Shown: piece after piece, positions 1-8,103 of the stretch
Layout: every line of letters begins with the position of its first letter
Position numbering within the stretch: position 1 is the first letter of the stretch
Origin: Ruminococcus sp. YRD2003
GTDB taxonomy: Bacteria; Bacillota; Clostridia; Oscillospirales; Ruminococcaceae
Assembly: GCA_900109435.1 (NCBI GenBank)
Contig: FNZT01000020.1
Span: forward strand, 1-45,726
DNA length: 45,726 nucleotides
Reading direction: 5' to 3'
Notes under the pieces: generated by a model
The model's input: only the letters and a program-made list of their open reading frames with translations
Told to the model about the DNA's origin: nothing
The model's database searches: none
Translations under genes and position numbers: made by a program

Positions 1-2
1 TG

Positions 3-200
3 AAATACTATTTGTGCGAAGCTGCAAACGCTCTGAGAAGATGCGACCCGGAGTTCAAGCGCTTCTACGCTCTCAAATACAAAGAGGCTAACAAGCACAA
101 TCATAAACGCGCACTCGCTCTCACTGCCAGAAAGTTGGTCAGGTTAGTCTATACACTGCTGAAGACTAACCGCCTGTATATCCCGCCGGAGGAATATTAA
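3..200 (+). CDS. IS110-family transposase, C-terminal fragment (5' end outside window)
   Basis: The reading frame is open from the first bases of the window and stops at 198-200, so only about 65 C-terminal residues are seen. The segment is rich in Lys and Arg and follows the pattern of the last helices of IS110/IS1111 transposases (CEAANALRRCDPEF, then KRALALTARKLVRLVYTLL and a short tail with Y and PP). These enzymes are DEDD-type transposases with a C-terminal serine domain; both catalytic regions lie outside the window. No start is visible. The gene converges on the cobalamin riboswitch at 478-645. I infer the family from the tail only, so it is likely but not proven. Confidence 0.7.
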   Translation, partial: KYYLCEAANALRRCDPEFKRFYALKYKEANKHNHKRALALTARKLVRLVYTLLKTNRLYIPPEEY

Positions 201-214
201 TCCGGCAACTCCAG

Positions 215-241
215 CCCGCCGAAAAATTTTTTCGGTGCGGG
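215..241. terminator. Palindromic hairpin after the transposase
   Basis: An inverted repeat (CCGAAAAA / TTTTTTCGG, flanked by CCCG and GCGGG) starts about 15 bp after the transposase stop. It could be a bidirectional terminator or part of the IS right end. The stretch 242-367 shows no gene, only T-rich sequence with short inverted repeats; the true IS boundary cannot be fixed from one end. Confidence 0.4.
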
Positions 242-367
242 ATTTAGTAGGAGATGCCTTTTTTGTCTCTTTTTAGGCAGAGTATACGGTTTCCTCACTG
301 TTTTTTCTACTTTTTGTCTATTGACATTTTACCGTGGGACTTTCTGAGAAAGGCTTGACCGCATAAC

Positions 368-423
368 AAAAAAACCCTCCGCGCAGGCAGAAGGCATTGC
401 AAACAGACTCGTTGAAGAGTCTG
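368..423 (-). terminator. Riboswitch expression platform with intrinsic terminator
   Basis: On the minus strand, a perfect 7-bp hairpin (404-423, arms CAGACTC and GAGTCTG) is followed by a second GC-rich hairpin (CCTTCTGC / GCGGAGGG with G-U pairs) and seven consecutive U residues (368-374). This lies directly 3' of the cobalamin aptamer. A terminator hairpin behind a B12 aptamer is the usual transcription-OFF arrangement in Firmicutes; the switching mechanism is inferred. Confidence 0.75.
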
Positions 424-477
424 TGGAACAGTACGATCAATACCTCGTGACCTTGACCTTTTGGTCGTGTACCAACA

Positions 478-645
478 AAACGGCAGGTTTCCTGACTTAT
501 GCATCATCGTGGTATACAGTCTTCCCGAGAACTCAGTGACTATATTTGCACACCGCTCCGCAATTACAGTGACGAGATCGTGCAGGACTTTCACCTGCTT
601 CCCTTTTACCCTCCTGCAACAGATAGTCTGTCGGAGGCACCGTTT
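478..645 (-). ncRNA. Cobalamin (AdoCbl-type) riboswitch aptamer
   Basis: Read on the minus strand, the region contains the hallmark B12 box (AAGTCAGGAAACCTGCCG, about 481-498), the core GGTGAAAGTCCTGCACG, the conserved GTCACTGTAA segment, and a closing P1 helix formed by AAACGG (640-645) and CCGTTT (478-483). Order and spacing match the cobalamin riboswitch class. It points to lower coordinates, so it cannot control the cob operon, which lies upstream of it on the same strand. Its natural target would be left of position 368, where an IS110 element now sits. ORFs over this stretch on either strand are chance frames. Confidence 0.92.
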
Positions 646-679
646 GCTATTATTTGATTGTTGTTCATGAACGATACTT

Positions 680-708
680 ATTATATCAGAACAATTAAAA
701 AAATGCAA
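680..708 (-). promoter_or_regulatory. Promoter of the riboswitch transcript
   Basis: On the minus strand, TTGCAT (703-708), a 17-bp spacer and a perfect TATAAT (680-685). Transcription would begin near 673, about 28 nt before P1 of the riboswitch. It sits between the last gene of the cob operon (stop at 747) and the aptamer, so the riboswitch transcript does not depend on readthrough. Confidence 0.8.
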
Positions 709-746
709 GCATTCGGCAATAATTATACGTTAACAACAATTATCTT

Positions 747-1388
747 TCACTTTTTATACCCTTTTTGTTCGTCAAGCATATAAAGCAGTGCATTACATAT
801 AGCCGCCGCGACATTACTGCCGCCCTTGCGTCCGCGGGCGACTATGCATGGGATTCCCGACGCGATGAGCAGCTCCTTAGACTGCACGACATTCACAAAT
901 CCGACAGGTGCTCCTATGACGAATTTGGGAATGAAATCTCCCGCGGAGATGTGCTCGCATAGCCTTACAAGTGCAGTCGGAGCATTGCCGACCGCGTATA
1001 TGACAGGTCTGCCGAGGGCAGCGGCTTTGTCCACCGAAGCTGTTGCCCGTGTTGTGCCGTTCTGCTTGGCAGTTTCTGCGACATCTGCGTCTGCCATGAA
1101 ACACATACACTCGCAGCCGTGCCGTGAAAGTGCAGCTTTGTTTATACCTGCTTTTGCCATGTTCGTATCCGTGACTATGACGGCTCCGCTGTCAAGAACT
1201 TCAAGTGCCTTGTCAACAATATTCTTCGAAAAATAAAGGTTTTTTGCGTAGTCAAAATCCGCGGTCGTGTGTATCGCACGAATAACTACAGGCTTGATCT
1301 CTTCGGGCACTTCGGCTTCGAGCTCGCTCTCGATGATCTCAAAGCTTCGTTTTTCGATGTCCTTCGGAAGTACATATTCTAAATTCAT
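747..1388 (-). CDS. cbiC: Cobalt-precorrin-8X methylmutase CbiC
   Basis: CbiC (CobH family) moves the C11 methyl group of cobalt-precorrin-8 to C12, giving cobyrinate. The 213-residue length is normal for the family. The catalytic histidine is seen near residue 40 in RAIHTTADF, and the conserved GAPVGFVNVVQSK and RGRKGGSNVAAAICNAL segments are present in the second half. The ATG at 1388 follows a GAGGAGGG ribosome binding site and overlaps the cbiP stop as ATGA, so the two are probably translationally coupled. It is the last gene of the cob operon. No clear terminator follows, only an AT-rich weak dyad before the riboswitch promoter. Confidence 0.96.
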   Translation of the reverse strand: MNLEYVLPKDIEKRSFEIIESELEAEVPEEIKPVVIRAIHTTADFDYAKNLYFSKNIVDKALEVLDSGAVIVTDTNMAKAGINKAALSRHGCECMCFMADADVAETAKQNGTTRATASVDKAAALGRPVIYAVGNAPTALVRLCEHISAGDFIPKFVIGAPVGFVNVVQSKELLIASGIPCIVARGRKGGSNVAAAICNALLYMLDEQKGYKK

Positions 1389-2854
1389 ACACCCTCCTCG
1401 ATGATACGGTATATAAGCTCCATATCAATAGCTATTCTCACGTTCTCGGCAAGCAGGTCAAGCTGTGCATTTCTGTATTCCCGCCTGTCAACGCTCCTGC
1501 CGCCGTATGTCAGACCGCGGCGATGATATAGCGCTCTCACAAGCCTTCCCGAGACATCAGCGCTGTCAAAAATGCCGTGTACATAACAACCGGCTGCGTT
1601 CCCGTTATAAGAGCCTCCGCGGTCGGTCAGAACAGCTCCGGCATTTTCAGTCTCTCCCATATGCACCTCATACCCGTAGAAGCCTGCACCGGATAGGCAC
1701 GAAAAAAAACCTTCGATATCGCCGAATCTGCCTGTGACCTGCGTCTGCGTCTTTTCACTTCCGAAAACCGTGGTGCAGTCCATCAGACCAAGACCGCCGA
1801 TGCTTCCGCCGCACTCGCTCCCGAGAGGGTCGGATATGGTCCTTCCCATTATCTGATAGCCTCCGCAGATACCAAATATCGGGACACCTCTGCTGAAACA
1901 AAGCTTTATGTCATCAGCAAGTCCGTTTTCTTTGAGCCATTTCATATCTGCGATAGTGCTCTTCGTACCTGGAATTATTATCAGATCCGGAGCACCGAGC
2001 TCACTCGCTCTTGTTACGTACCTCACCGAAACGCCGTCATACTGGCTGAAAACGTCAAGGTCGGTGAAATTGGATATTTTCGGCAGACGTATCACAGCAA
2101 TGTCTATCACTCCGCCTCTGATGCGGGCTGTCAGCTTTTCGGACAGGCTGTCCTCATCCTCGATATCGCAGTTTATGAACGGAACTACTCCTGCCACCTT
2201 TTTGTGTGAGCGCTCCTCGAGTATGCTGATACCGTCGCGGAAGAGTGAAATGTCGCCGCGGAATTTGTTCACAACAAGCCCTCTGACCATATCGCGCTCG
2301 CTTTTCTCGAGCAGTTCAAGCGTACCGATGAGCTGCGCAAAAACGCCGCCCCTGTCGATGTCTCCGACAAGCAGAACAGGCGATCTAACGAGCTCAGCGA
2401 GCCCCATATTCACGATATCGTCAGCTTTGAGGTTCAGTTCCACGGGACTGCCTGCGCCCTCGATAACTATGATATCGTGCTCTGATGCAAGCTGTTCGTA
2501 CGCAGAGAGAATGTCGGGGATAAGTTCCTTTTTGCGGCGGAAGTATTCAGCTGCACGCATATTGCCGCGCACCTGACCGTTTACTATGACCTGCGAGCCA
2601 ACGTCTGTGGTCGGCTTCAATAAGATTGGATTCATAAGAGCTGACGGCTCAAGTCCGGCGGCCTCAGCCTGTAATGCCTGTGCTCTGCCTATCTCCATAC
2701 CGTCGGGAGTAATGAATGAATTCAGCGCCATATTCTGCGATTTAAAGGGAGCGACTGAAAAGCCGTCCTGTCTGAGTATCCTGCAAAGTGCCGCAGTGAG
2801 ATAACTCTTTCCGACGTTTGACATCGTTCCCTGAAGCATTATGCTTTTAGCCAT
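1385..2854 (-). CDS. cbiP: Cobyric acid synthase CbiP
   Basis: CbiP (CobQ) is a glutamine-dependent amidotransferase that amidates four peripheral carboxylates of adenosylcobyrinate a,c-diamide to give adenosylcobyric acid. The N-terminus has the ATP-binding P-loop-like motif QGTMSNVGKS (about residues 8-17), followed by KSQNMALNSF. The C-terminal glutaminase domain has the GICGGYQIMG nucleophile elbow (Cys in GICGG) and the late YEVHMGET and HGIFD segments. At 489 residues it is full length. The ATG at 2854 has an AGGAGG site and overlaps the cobD stop by 8 nt; the 3' end overlaps cbiC. This is a confident assignment. Confidence 0.97.
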   Translation of the reverse strand: MAKSIMLQGTMSNVGKSYLTAALCRILRQDGFSVAPFKSQNMALNSFITPDGMEIGRAQALQAEAAGLEPSALMNPILLKPTTDVGSQVIVNGQVRGNMRAAEYFRRKKELIPDILSAYEQLASEHDIIVIEGAGSPVELNLKADDIVNMGLAELVRSPVLLVGDIDRGGVFAQLIGTLELLEKSERDMVRGLVVNKFRGDISLFRDGISILEERSHKKVAGVVPFINCDIEDEDSLSEKLTARIRGGVIDIAVIRLPKISNFTDLDVFSQYDGVSVRYVTRASELGAPDLIIIPGTKSTIADMKWLKENGLADDIKLCFSRGVPIFGICGGYQIMGRTISDPLGSECGGSIGGLGLMDCTTVFGSEKTQTQVTGRFGDIEGFFSCLSGAGFYGYEVHMGETENAGAVLTDRGGSYNGNAAGCYVHGIFDSADVSGRLVRALYHRRGLTYGGRSVDRREYRNAQLDLLAENVRIAIDMELIYRIIEEGV

Positions 2855-3881
2855 TCAAGCACCTCCTGAGTGCGTTCAGAAACGCGGTATTTTCTTCGTG
2901 AGTCCGCACTGCGATACGGTAATACCCCTCTGAGAGCCCGTCAAAATTGCAGCAATCACGGATGAGTATTCCCATTGAGAGCATTTTTTCGCACAGCTCC
3001 GGGATGCTTCTGAAAAGGAGGAAGTTCACCGAAGAATCGAAAACTCTGACGCCCATATCTCTCATCTCAGAGATAAGGATATTCCGCTCCCGAGCGATGT
3101 ATCCTGCTGTTCTGCGGACGTAGTCATCCTCACCGAGGGCAGCGATACCAGCCGTCTGTGCGAGAGACGAAACGCTCCAGAACTGACCGCTGTTTTGAAC
3201 GAGCTGCGCTAAGTCTGTGCTGCCGAAAGCGGCGTATCCAAGCCGTATCCCTGCCATTGCGTAAAGTTTGGTGAATGCTTTGAGGATCATACAGCTTTCA
3301 TTCATACAACGCCTCAGACTGAAATCTGCGCCGTTCTGAACGAAACCGAGGAAACACTCGTCGCACACGAGTATAGTATTCTTTTCATGGCACTTGTCAG
3401 CAAGTCTTTTCAGGATTTCAGGCTTAACAAGCTTTCCTGTAGGATTGTTTGGCGAGCAAACAAAGCAGATATCATAGTTCGCGTCAAGCTCTTCAATGAA
3501 GCTGTCCGTCATTGTGAAGCCGCTGCTCTCGGTGAGTATGTGCTCGCAGATCTCACAGCCGACCTCTTCGAGCGCTTTTCTGTATTCACTGAATGTTGGA
3601 GCGCATATCAGAGCTTTGCGAGGTCTCAGAGCGTGTACGATGCGGAATATAAGGTCATCTGCGCCGTTTCCGCAAACTATATTTTCAGCAGGCATTTTTT
3701 CGCAAACTGCAAGCTTGCTGCGAAGCTCTGTACAGTATGGATCAGGGTAGTGCTCGATGCTGCTGAGAGCTTCTGATATCGCTGCCTTGACGCTTTCGGG
3801 GGTGCCAAGCGGATTAATGTTTTCTGAAAAATCAAAGATATTGTCAAGCCGTGATATGTTCCCACCGTGCTGCTGTATCAT
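2847..3881 (-). CDS. cobD: Threonine-phosphate decarboxylase CobD (PLP-dependent)
   Basis: The protein resembles histidinol-phosphate aminotransferases, and by context is CobD, which decarboxylates L-threonine-O-3-phosphate to (R)-1-amino-2-propanol phosphate for CbiB. Visible motifs are FSENINPLG near the N-terminus, CSPNNPTG in the middle, CDECFLGF, and the PLP-lysine segment LKAFTKLYAMAGIRLGY. I start at the ATG at 3881 (MIQQHGGN) rather than at an upstream in-frame codon, because GGAGG lies 6 nt before it and it forms an ATGA overlap with the cbiB stop. About 344 residues, normal for the family. Aminotransferase activity cannot be excluded by sequence alone. Confidence 0.93.
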   Translation of the reverse strand: MIQQHGGNISRLDNIFDFSENINPLGTPESVKAAISEALSSIEHYPDPYCTELRSKLAVCEKMPAENIVCGNGADDLIFRIVHALRPRKALICAPTFSEYRKALEEVGCEICEHILTESSGFTMTDSFIEELDANYDICFVCSPNNPTGKLVKPEILKRLADKCHEKNTILVCDECFLGFVQNGADFSLRRCMNESCMILKAFTKLYAMAGIRLGYAAFGSTDLAQLVQNSGQFWSVSSLAQTAGIAALGEDDYVRRTAGYIARERNILISEMRDMGVRVFDSSVNFLLFRSIPELCEKMLSMGILIRDCCNFDGLSEGYYRIAVRTHEENTAFLNALRRCLNG

Positions 3882-4843
3882 AGAACACCTCCAATTATCA
3901 CACACCTTGCGGTGGCTGAGATAACGAGCATAAGCAGCGACGCAGCATACATCAGTCGGTTCGCGCGTCTGATATCCTCAGCTTCAATAGGTCTGTCGTC
4001 ATCTCCTATGTAAGGCTTTTTATGTAGCTTGCCGAAGTACCACGCATCGCCTGCGAGCCGAAGGTGCAACGCACCGGCACAGGCAGACTCGGTCTGCGCG
4101 GAGTTTGGACTTGCGTGATTTCTCCTGTCTCGCTTCCAGATGCGGAATGCATTTCTGCCGTCAAGTCCGAGAACAGGCGCTATGGCTACCATAAGAAGCG
4201 CTGTCAGCCTTGATGGGATATAGTTGAGCACATCGTCGAGCTTAGCCGCAAATCGCCCGATATCGGCGTATTTTTCGTCTGTATATCCTATCATCGAATC
4301 CATTGTATTCACCGATTTGTAGAAGAATCCGCCGACTGCTCCGCCAAGCCCCATATAGAAAAGGGGCGCAGTAACGCCGTCGGAGGTATTCTCCGCGACC
4401 GTTTCAACCGCCGCACGTATTATCCCGTCCCTGTCGAGGAACGCTGTATCACGTCCGACTATCATCGAAACAGCCTTTCTCGCTGACTCGGTATCGCCTC
4501 TTTCCGCTGCCTTGCAGACCTTCATGCTCTCATTGCAGAGACACCGTGCAGCGAGCATATAGCAGCAAAGCACAGTCTCAGCGGCAATTCCGAGCAGAAC
4601 GTGTATGCTGTAACAGAGAATCAGGAGTCCGAGCGGAGCTGCTGTTGAAAGTACGACAACGGTCACCGCAAGTATGGCTCCGCCTTTCCGCAGATCAGAA
4701 AAGTGCTTCCGCACTGATTTTTCAAGTGCGCTGATCAGTCTGCCTATGAGTTTTATCGGGTGTGGGAAACTGTACGGATCACCGATGATGCAGTCGAGCA
4801 GGAATCCAAGTATCAAGGGGAGTGCAGGCAAAAAATGTTTCAT
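3878..4843 (-). CDS. cbiB: Adenosylcobinamide-phosphate synthase CbiB
   Basis: CbiB is an integral membrane enzyme that joins aminopropanol phosphate to adenosylcobyric acid. The N-terminus (LILGFLLDCIIGDP, then HPIKLIGRLI) is diagnostic. Further signatures are the VETVAENTSDGVTAPLFY stretch and NTMDSMIGY. Several hydrophobic spans are visible, including two near residues 45-85 and one at the C-terminus. I choose the ATG at 4843 (MKHFLP), 12 codons inside the longest frame, because GGAGAG precedes it and it overlaps the upstream phosphatase stop as ATGA. The 3' end also overlaps cobD by ATGA. Confidence 0.96.
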   Translation of the reverse strand: MKHFLPALPLILGFLLDCIIGDPYSFPHPIKLIGRLISALEKSVRKHFSDLRKGGAILAVTVVVLSTAAPLGLLILCYSIHVLLGIAAETVLCCYMLAARCLCNESMKVCKAAERGDTESARKAVSMIVGRDTAFLDRDGIIRAAVETVAENTSDGVTAPLFYMGLGGAVGGFFYKSVNTMDSMIGYTDEKYADIGRFAAKLDDVLNYIPSRLTALLMVAIAPVLGLDGRNAFRIWKRDRRNHASPNSAQTESACAGALHLRLAGDAWYFGKLHKKPYIGDDDRPIEAEDIRRANRLMYAASLLMLVISATARCVIIGGVL

Positions 4844-5400
4844 ATTCTCTCCGTTATGTGAAGCTCTGAGCCGTTCCATTCGCAGATATATCCGCGACCG
4901 TTTTCGCAGTTCCAGTCAAAATAATCCCTGTGCGGGACGGCATATTTTTCAAGTATTGACATTATCGTTCCGCCGTGAACGACAAGACAAACAGAGCGTG
5001 ATGTGCTGTATTTTTCAGTGATAAGATCAAAGGCGCTTATACATCTTTCTCTGAATGATTGTGGGCTTTCTCCACCCGGAAAAGGCAGAGTTCCGCCGCT
5101 GTCTATCCATTTCTGATAATCGCTGTTTCCTGACAGCTCGATGTAGTTTTTTCCCTCAAATCCGCCGAAATCACACTCGCGCAGATCATCAAATGTGACG
5201 ATTCTCTGATTCGGGAAAAGCAGCTGCGCAGTCTGTATGCAGCGAAGCATAGGGCTGCACACAAGCACCTCGCACTGTGGGTAGTCCCTGCGGGTGAGAG
5301 AGTTGCGTCCCTCAGGGCAAAGAGGCTCATCAGTTCTGCCGATGTATCGTTTTTCGAGGTTCCCTGCGGTGAGCCCGTGACGAATGAACACTATCCTCAT
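4840..5400 (-). CDS. cobC: Histidine phosphatase, probable alpha-ribazole phosphatase CobC
   Basis: This is a phosphoglycerate-mutase-type histidine phosphatase. The catalytic RHG lies in IVFIRHGLTAGN at the N-terminus, the acid/proline region in ERCISAFDLI, and the second catalytic histidine in CLVVHGGTIMSIL. In a cob operon the expected substrate is alpha-ribazole-5'-phosphate or adenosylcobalamin-5'-phosphate, from which it removes phosphate in nucleotide-loop assembly. The ATG at 5400 was chosen because it makes an ATGA overlap with the preceding gene and follows AAAGGTGG. At about 186 residues it is a little short but complete. Substrate is inferred from context. Confidence 0.9.
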   Translation of the reverse strand: MRIVFIRHGLTAGNLEKRYIGRTDEPLCPEGRNSLTRRDYPQCEVLVCSPMLRCIQTAQLLFPNQRIVTFDDLRECDFGGFEGKNYIELSGNSDYQKWIDSGGTLPFPGGESPQSFRERCISAFDLITEKYSTSRSVCLVVHGGTIMSILEKYAVPHRDYFDWNCENGRGYICEWNGSELHITERI

Positions 5401-5780
5401 TTGTGCCCACCTTTGATAAATGTCGGTATACCGCAGACAACACGTACCACCTTTTCTGAGTGTGAAGCTATGATACAGCCGCAGCGTCCGACGTTCTCGC
5501 GCCATACTCGTTCGCTCTTTTCAAGAGGTATTATACCGCAGCCTATCTCATCCATGATAATGACAGCTTCATCATTGCGATGGCAAAGTTCCTCCGTAAA
5601 GGTCATACACTCGTCTCCGAGACGGCGGACAAGCTCGTGATAATCCGTGATACAACGGGCTTTCAGTGCTTCCTCAGGAACGCAGCTCTTCCCGTCTGTG
5701 ATCTCGTTTGCAGGAATGCCGCAATTCTGCATAGCATAGGCAGTTTTACCCTGATACGCTCCACCTGTTATCATTACCAT
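5397..5780 (-). CDS. Short CobU-like P-loop protein (second CobU paralogue)
   Basis: About 127 residues. It starts with a P-loop, ITGGAYQGKTAYA, and its last 50 residues follow the CobU C-terminal pattern (DEIGCGIIP, then a WRENVGR segment, SHSEKVVRVVCGIP and a final KG). It lacks the IATxxxxD...HRxxR block that carries the guanylylated histidine in canonical CobU. A full CobU is encoded two genes upstream (6535-7056), so this looks like a paralogue kept for kinase-only or regulatory use; that is inference. The ATG at 5780 follows AGGGAGG and overlaps the cobS stop by 7 nt; an ATG at 5774 is an alternative. The 3' end overlaps cobC as ATGA. Confidence 0.8.
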   Translation of the reverse strand: MVMITGGAYQGKTAYAMQNCGIPANEITDGKSCVPEEALKARCITDYHELVRRLGDECMTFTEELCHRNDEAVIIMDEIGCGIIPLEKSERVWRENVGRCGCIIASHSEKVVRVVCGIPTFIKGGHK

Positions 5781-6541
5781 AGCTGCATTATCCTCCCTGA
5801 AAAAACTACTGACGCAAGCATGGATATCTCGCAGATCTGCAAGAACCAGCCACACAGGTCGCCTGTAACTCCGCCGAAATCGCGGTATGATGTGTACCTA
5901 TGATAGATGAAGACAAAAAGTGCGGCAAGCCCAGCTGAAATGCCTTGGATAGGCAGTATCGCTGTCATTGCCGAGACACTTGAAATAATGAAAAACGCCT
6001 CCATCGCGATCGTTATTCTCTTGTGTGCAGGGCATACAAAGCTTTGCAGAGTGCCTTTTTTCTTTGCAGCTTTGAACGTTACGGCACTGATCCCGCTCAA
6101 CGCACGAGATAACACGTACCCGACGGATATCAAAGCTGTCGTACGCAGCGAATCTGCCTGCGAGAACAGCGCCGTCTGAACGATAAGATAAAGGCACAGC
6201 TTTATAACTGCAAACGAACCGATATGAGGGTCAGACATTATATCAAGGCGCTTTTCCCTGTCAGCACAGGAGGCACGCGCGTCGGAAACGTCGCAGAAGC
6301 CGTCGAGATGTATCCCTCCCGTTACGAGAATGGGAATGAAAACACCTCCTGCCGCAAACAAGAATTGTCCTATATCAAGCGCATTGCAGGCAAAGCGCCA
6401 GAGAACGAGCAGCGCACCGATGACTGCTCCGATAAGTGGGAAAAATCCCAGTGCATAGCGGCGGTTCTCCTCCTTCCATTCCACCTTCGGAACAGGTATC
6501 CGCGAGTACATCAGGAACGCCGAGAGCAGCGAATTCAGCAT
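5774..6541 (-). CDS. cobS: Adenosylcobinamide-GDP ribazoletransferase CobS
   Basis: CobS is the membrane-bound cobalamin(-5'-phosphate) synthase that joins adenosylcobinamide-GDP with alpha-ribazole. The family motif GGIHLDGFCDVSDA (metal-binding Asp residues) lies near residue 75, followed by DREKRLDIMSDPHIGSFAV. About six hydrophobic segments can be seen. FGGVTGDLCG near the C-terminus is also typical. I start at the ATG at 6541 (MLNSLL), preceded by AAAGGAG at 7 nt; this overlaps the cobU stop by 7 nt. Length is about 255 residues, as expected. Its substrate is supplied by CobU and CobT, encoded just upstream. Confidence 0.96.
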   Translation of the reverse strand: MLNSLLSAFLMYSRIPVPKVEWKEENRRYALGFFPLIGAVIGALLVLWRFACNALDIGQFLFAAGGVFIPILVTGGIHLDGFCDVSDARASCADREKRLDIMSDPHIGSFAVIKLCLYLIVQTALFSQADSLRTTALISVGYVLSRALSGISAVTFKAAKKKGTLQSFVCPAHKRITIAMEAFFIISSVSAMTAILPIQGISAGLAALFVFIYHRYTSYRDFGGVTGDLCGWFLQICEISMLASVVFSGRIMQLW

Positions 6542-7056
6542 GGCATTTCTCCTTTCAGTAATACAGGGACACCATAAACGCACTCTATCACATTGTCGGC
6601 TATTTCAGCGATATATCGGTTTATCTCCCCGAGACAGCGTATATACTGCGCTGTGCCTTCAGAATAAGATATACCGTCGCTGCCCACCTGATTTGTTACT
6701 ATCACAAGCTCAGAAGCCGTTTCAGAAACAGCCTTTATCCCGCTTATCACGTTTTCTGTCGGACACATTATCTCATTGCCTCGGAACATCTCATTTGCAC
6801 ACAAATTTCCGACACATTCAAGCAGGACCGCAGAACCTGCTGTAACGGAAAGCTCGTGCAGATTAGTGTATTTCTCTATCGTCTCAAAGCCTTTCCCCAG
6901 ACGCATTTTTCGGTGACGTTCAATAGCTTCAATGGCGTCGGCGCCAAAGGGCTGCATAGTAGCAATGTAAATTTTTCTGCCTGAGCGACCTTCGAGGATT
7001 CTCTCAGCAAAGCTCGATTTGCCGCACTTTGAACCGCCTGTAACAAGAGTTGTCAT
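6535..7056 (-). CDS. cobU: Adenosylcobinamide kinase / adenosylcobinamide-phosphate guanylyltransferase CobU
   Basis: CobU phosphorylates adenosylcobinamide and then transfers GMP to give adenosylcobinamide-GDP. The P-loop TGGSKCGKSSFAE is at the N-terminus. The IATMQPF segment followed by the IERHRKMR block carries the histidine guanylylated in the family, and TNQVGSDGI with a C-terminal GVPVLLKG completes the CobU pattern. At 173 residues it matches the family. The ATG at 7056 overlaps the cobT stop as ATGA. Compare the shorter paralogue at 5397-5780, which lacks the HR block. Confidence 0.95.
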   Translation of the reverse strand: MTTLVTGGSKCGKSSFAERILEGRSGRKIYIATMQPFGADAIEAIERHRKMRLGKGFETIEKYTNLHELSVTAGSAVLLECVGNLCANEMFRGNEIMCPTENVISGIKAVSETASELVIVTNQVGSDGISYSEGTAQYIRCLGEINRYIAEIADNVIECVYGVPVLLKGEMPC

Positions 7057-8102
7057 TTCAGCTCAACATACCTTTCTATTGAAGTATCATCAAATCTATG
7101 GGCATTATTGTAAAGAGCCAATGCTCCGTCAAGCAGAGGAAGCAGCAGTACTCCGCCAGTCCCCTCTCCAAGTCTTAATCCCGCATTTATCGGTGCCTTC
7201 AAACCACAGTATCCAAGCAGCTTTTCTCCGACAGGCTCACCCGAACAGTGGCTTGCAAGCATATATTCCCTGCACAGCGGCTGGATCGCATATGCGACAG
7301 CTGCGGCAGCCGCCGAGATAACTCCATCGATTATCACGGGGATACGGTAGTAAGCTCCGCCGAGGAAAAGTCCTGTCATAGCGGCTATCTCAGCTCCTCC
7401 GAGCTTCTGCAGCAGCTCCAGCGGTTTGTCCTCGGATACACGATTTACTTCTATCGCACGTTTAACGGCATTTATCTTTCTTTGCAATCCTTCCGATGAC
7501 AATCCCGCACCTCTGCCCGTTGTTTCTTCAGGTGGGAGATCAAGGAGAACAGCAGATATCGCTGACGTAGGTGTTGTGTTTCCGATACCCATCTCGCCCG
7601 TGATCATGAGCTTTGTACCTTTAGCTTTCAGTTGTTTTACAGTATCGAGCCCCACTGTTATAGCTTCCTCTGTCTGTTCTAAAGTCATGGCAGATCCGGA
7701 TGCGATATTCTTCGTGCCGTAAACGACCTTTCGTTTTACCAGACTTTCGCACTTGACATCAGCTGCGATACCTACATCTACTGCGATAACATCAGCGTTA
7801 CAGGCAGCTGCTACAGCGTTGATATTGGAGCGTCCCTCTGCAATAGCCTTTGCGCATTCAGCCGTGACATCCTGTCCGCACTGAGTAACTCCTTCACTTA
7901 CTACCCCGTGGTCGCCGCACATAACGACAACAGTACGCTTGGAGATATCGACATCAGGCGTTCCCTGAACGGCAGCTATCTTCTGTATCATTTCCTCGAG
8001 CAGTCCAAAGCTGCCAATGGGCTTTGCTATGCTGTCCCAGCGCTCCTTAGCCGCATTATAAGCCGCTCTGTCGGGAGCTGAGATATTTTTTATCCTATAC
8101 AT
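7053..8102 (-). CDS. cobT: Nicotinate-nucleotide-dimethylbenzimidazole phosphoribosyltransferase CobT
   Basis: CobT makes alpha-ribazole phosphate from nicotinate mononucleotide and a lower-ligand base. The 349-residue protein has the N-terminal DSIAKPIGSFGLLEE, the VVMCGDHGVVSEGV segment, TGEMGIGNTTPTSA, and the C-terminal RLGEGTGGVLLLPLLD containing the catalytic glutamate. No dimethylbenzimidazole synthesis genes (bluB or bza) are seen nearby, so the base is probably taken up or made elsewhere. The gene starts one base after the cbiA stop and its 3' end overlaps cobU by ATGA. Confidence 0.97.
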   Translation of the reverse strand: MYRIKNISAPDRAAYNAAKERWDSIAKPIGSFGLLEEMIQKIAAVQGTPDVDISKRTVVVMCGDHGVVSEGVTQCGQDVTAECAKAIAEGRSNINAVAAACNADVIAVDVGIAADVKCESLVKRKVVYGTKNIASGSAMTLEQTEEAITVGLDTVKQLKAKGTKLMITGEMGIGNTTPTSAISAVLLDLPPEETTGRGAGLSSEGLQRKINAVKRAIEVNRVSEDKPLELLQKLGGAEIAAMTGLFLGGAYYRIPVIIDGVISAAAAAVAYAIQPLCREYMLASHCSGEPVGEKLLGYCGLKAPINAGLRLGEGTGGVLLLPLLDGALALYNNAHRFDDTSIERYVELK

Positions 8103-8103
8103 T

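Noticed and set aside
478..645. Riboswitch as the controller of the cob operon
   Set aside because: It is downstream of the operon's last gene on the same strand, so it cannot precede cbiD; it can act only on sequence to the left.
307..708. 133-codon minus-strand ORF
   Set aside because: It lies across the cobalamin aptamer and terminator and has no protein-like pattern; the RNA explains the sequence.
1908..2576. 222-codon plus-strand ORF inside cbiP (and similar long ORFs inside other cob genes, for example 11211-12419)
   Set aside because: They are antisense shadows of well-conserved cob genes; the composition is Ser/Thr-rich and shows no family pattern.
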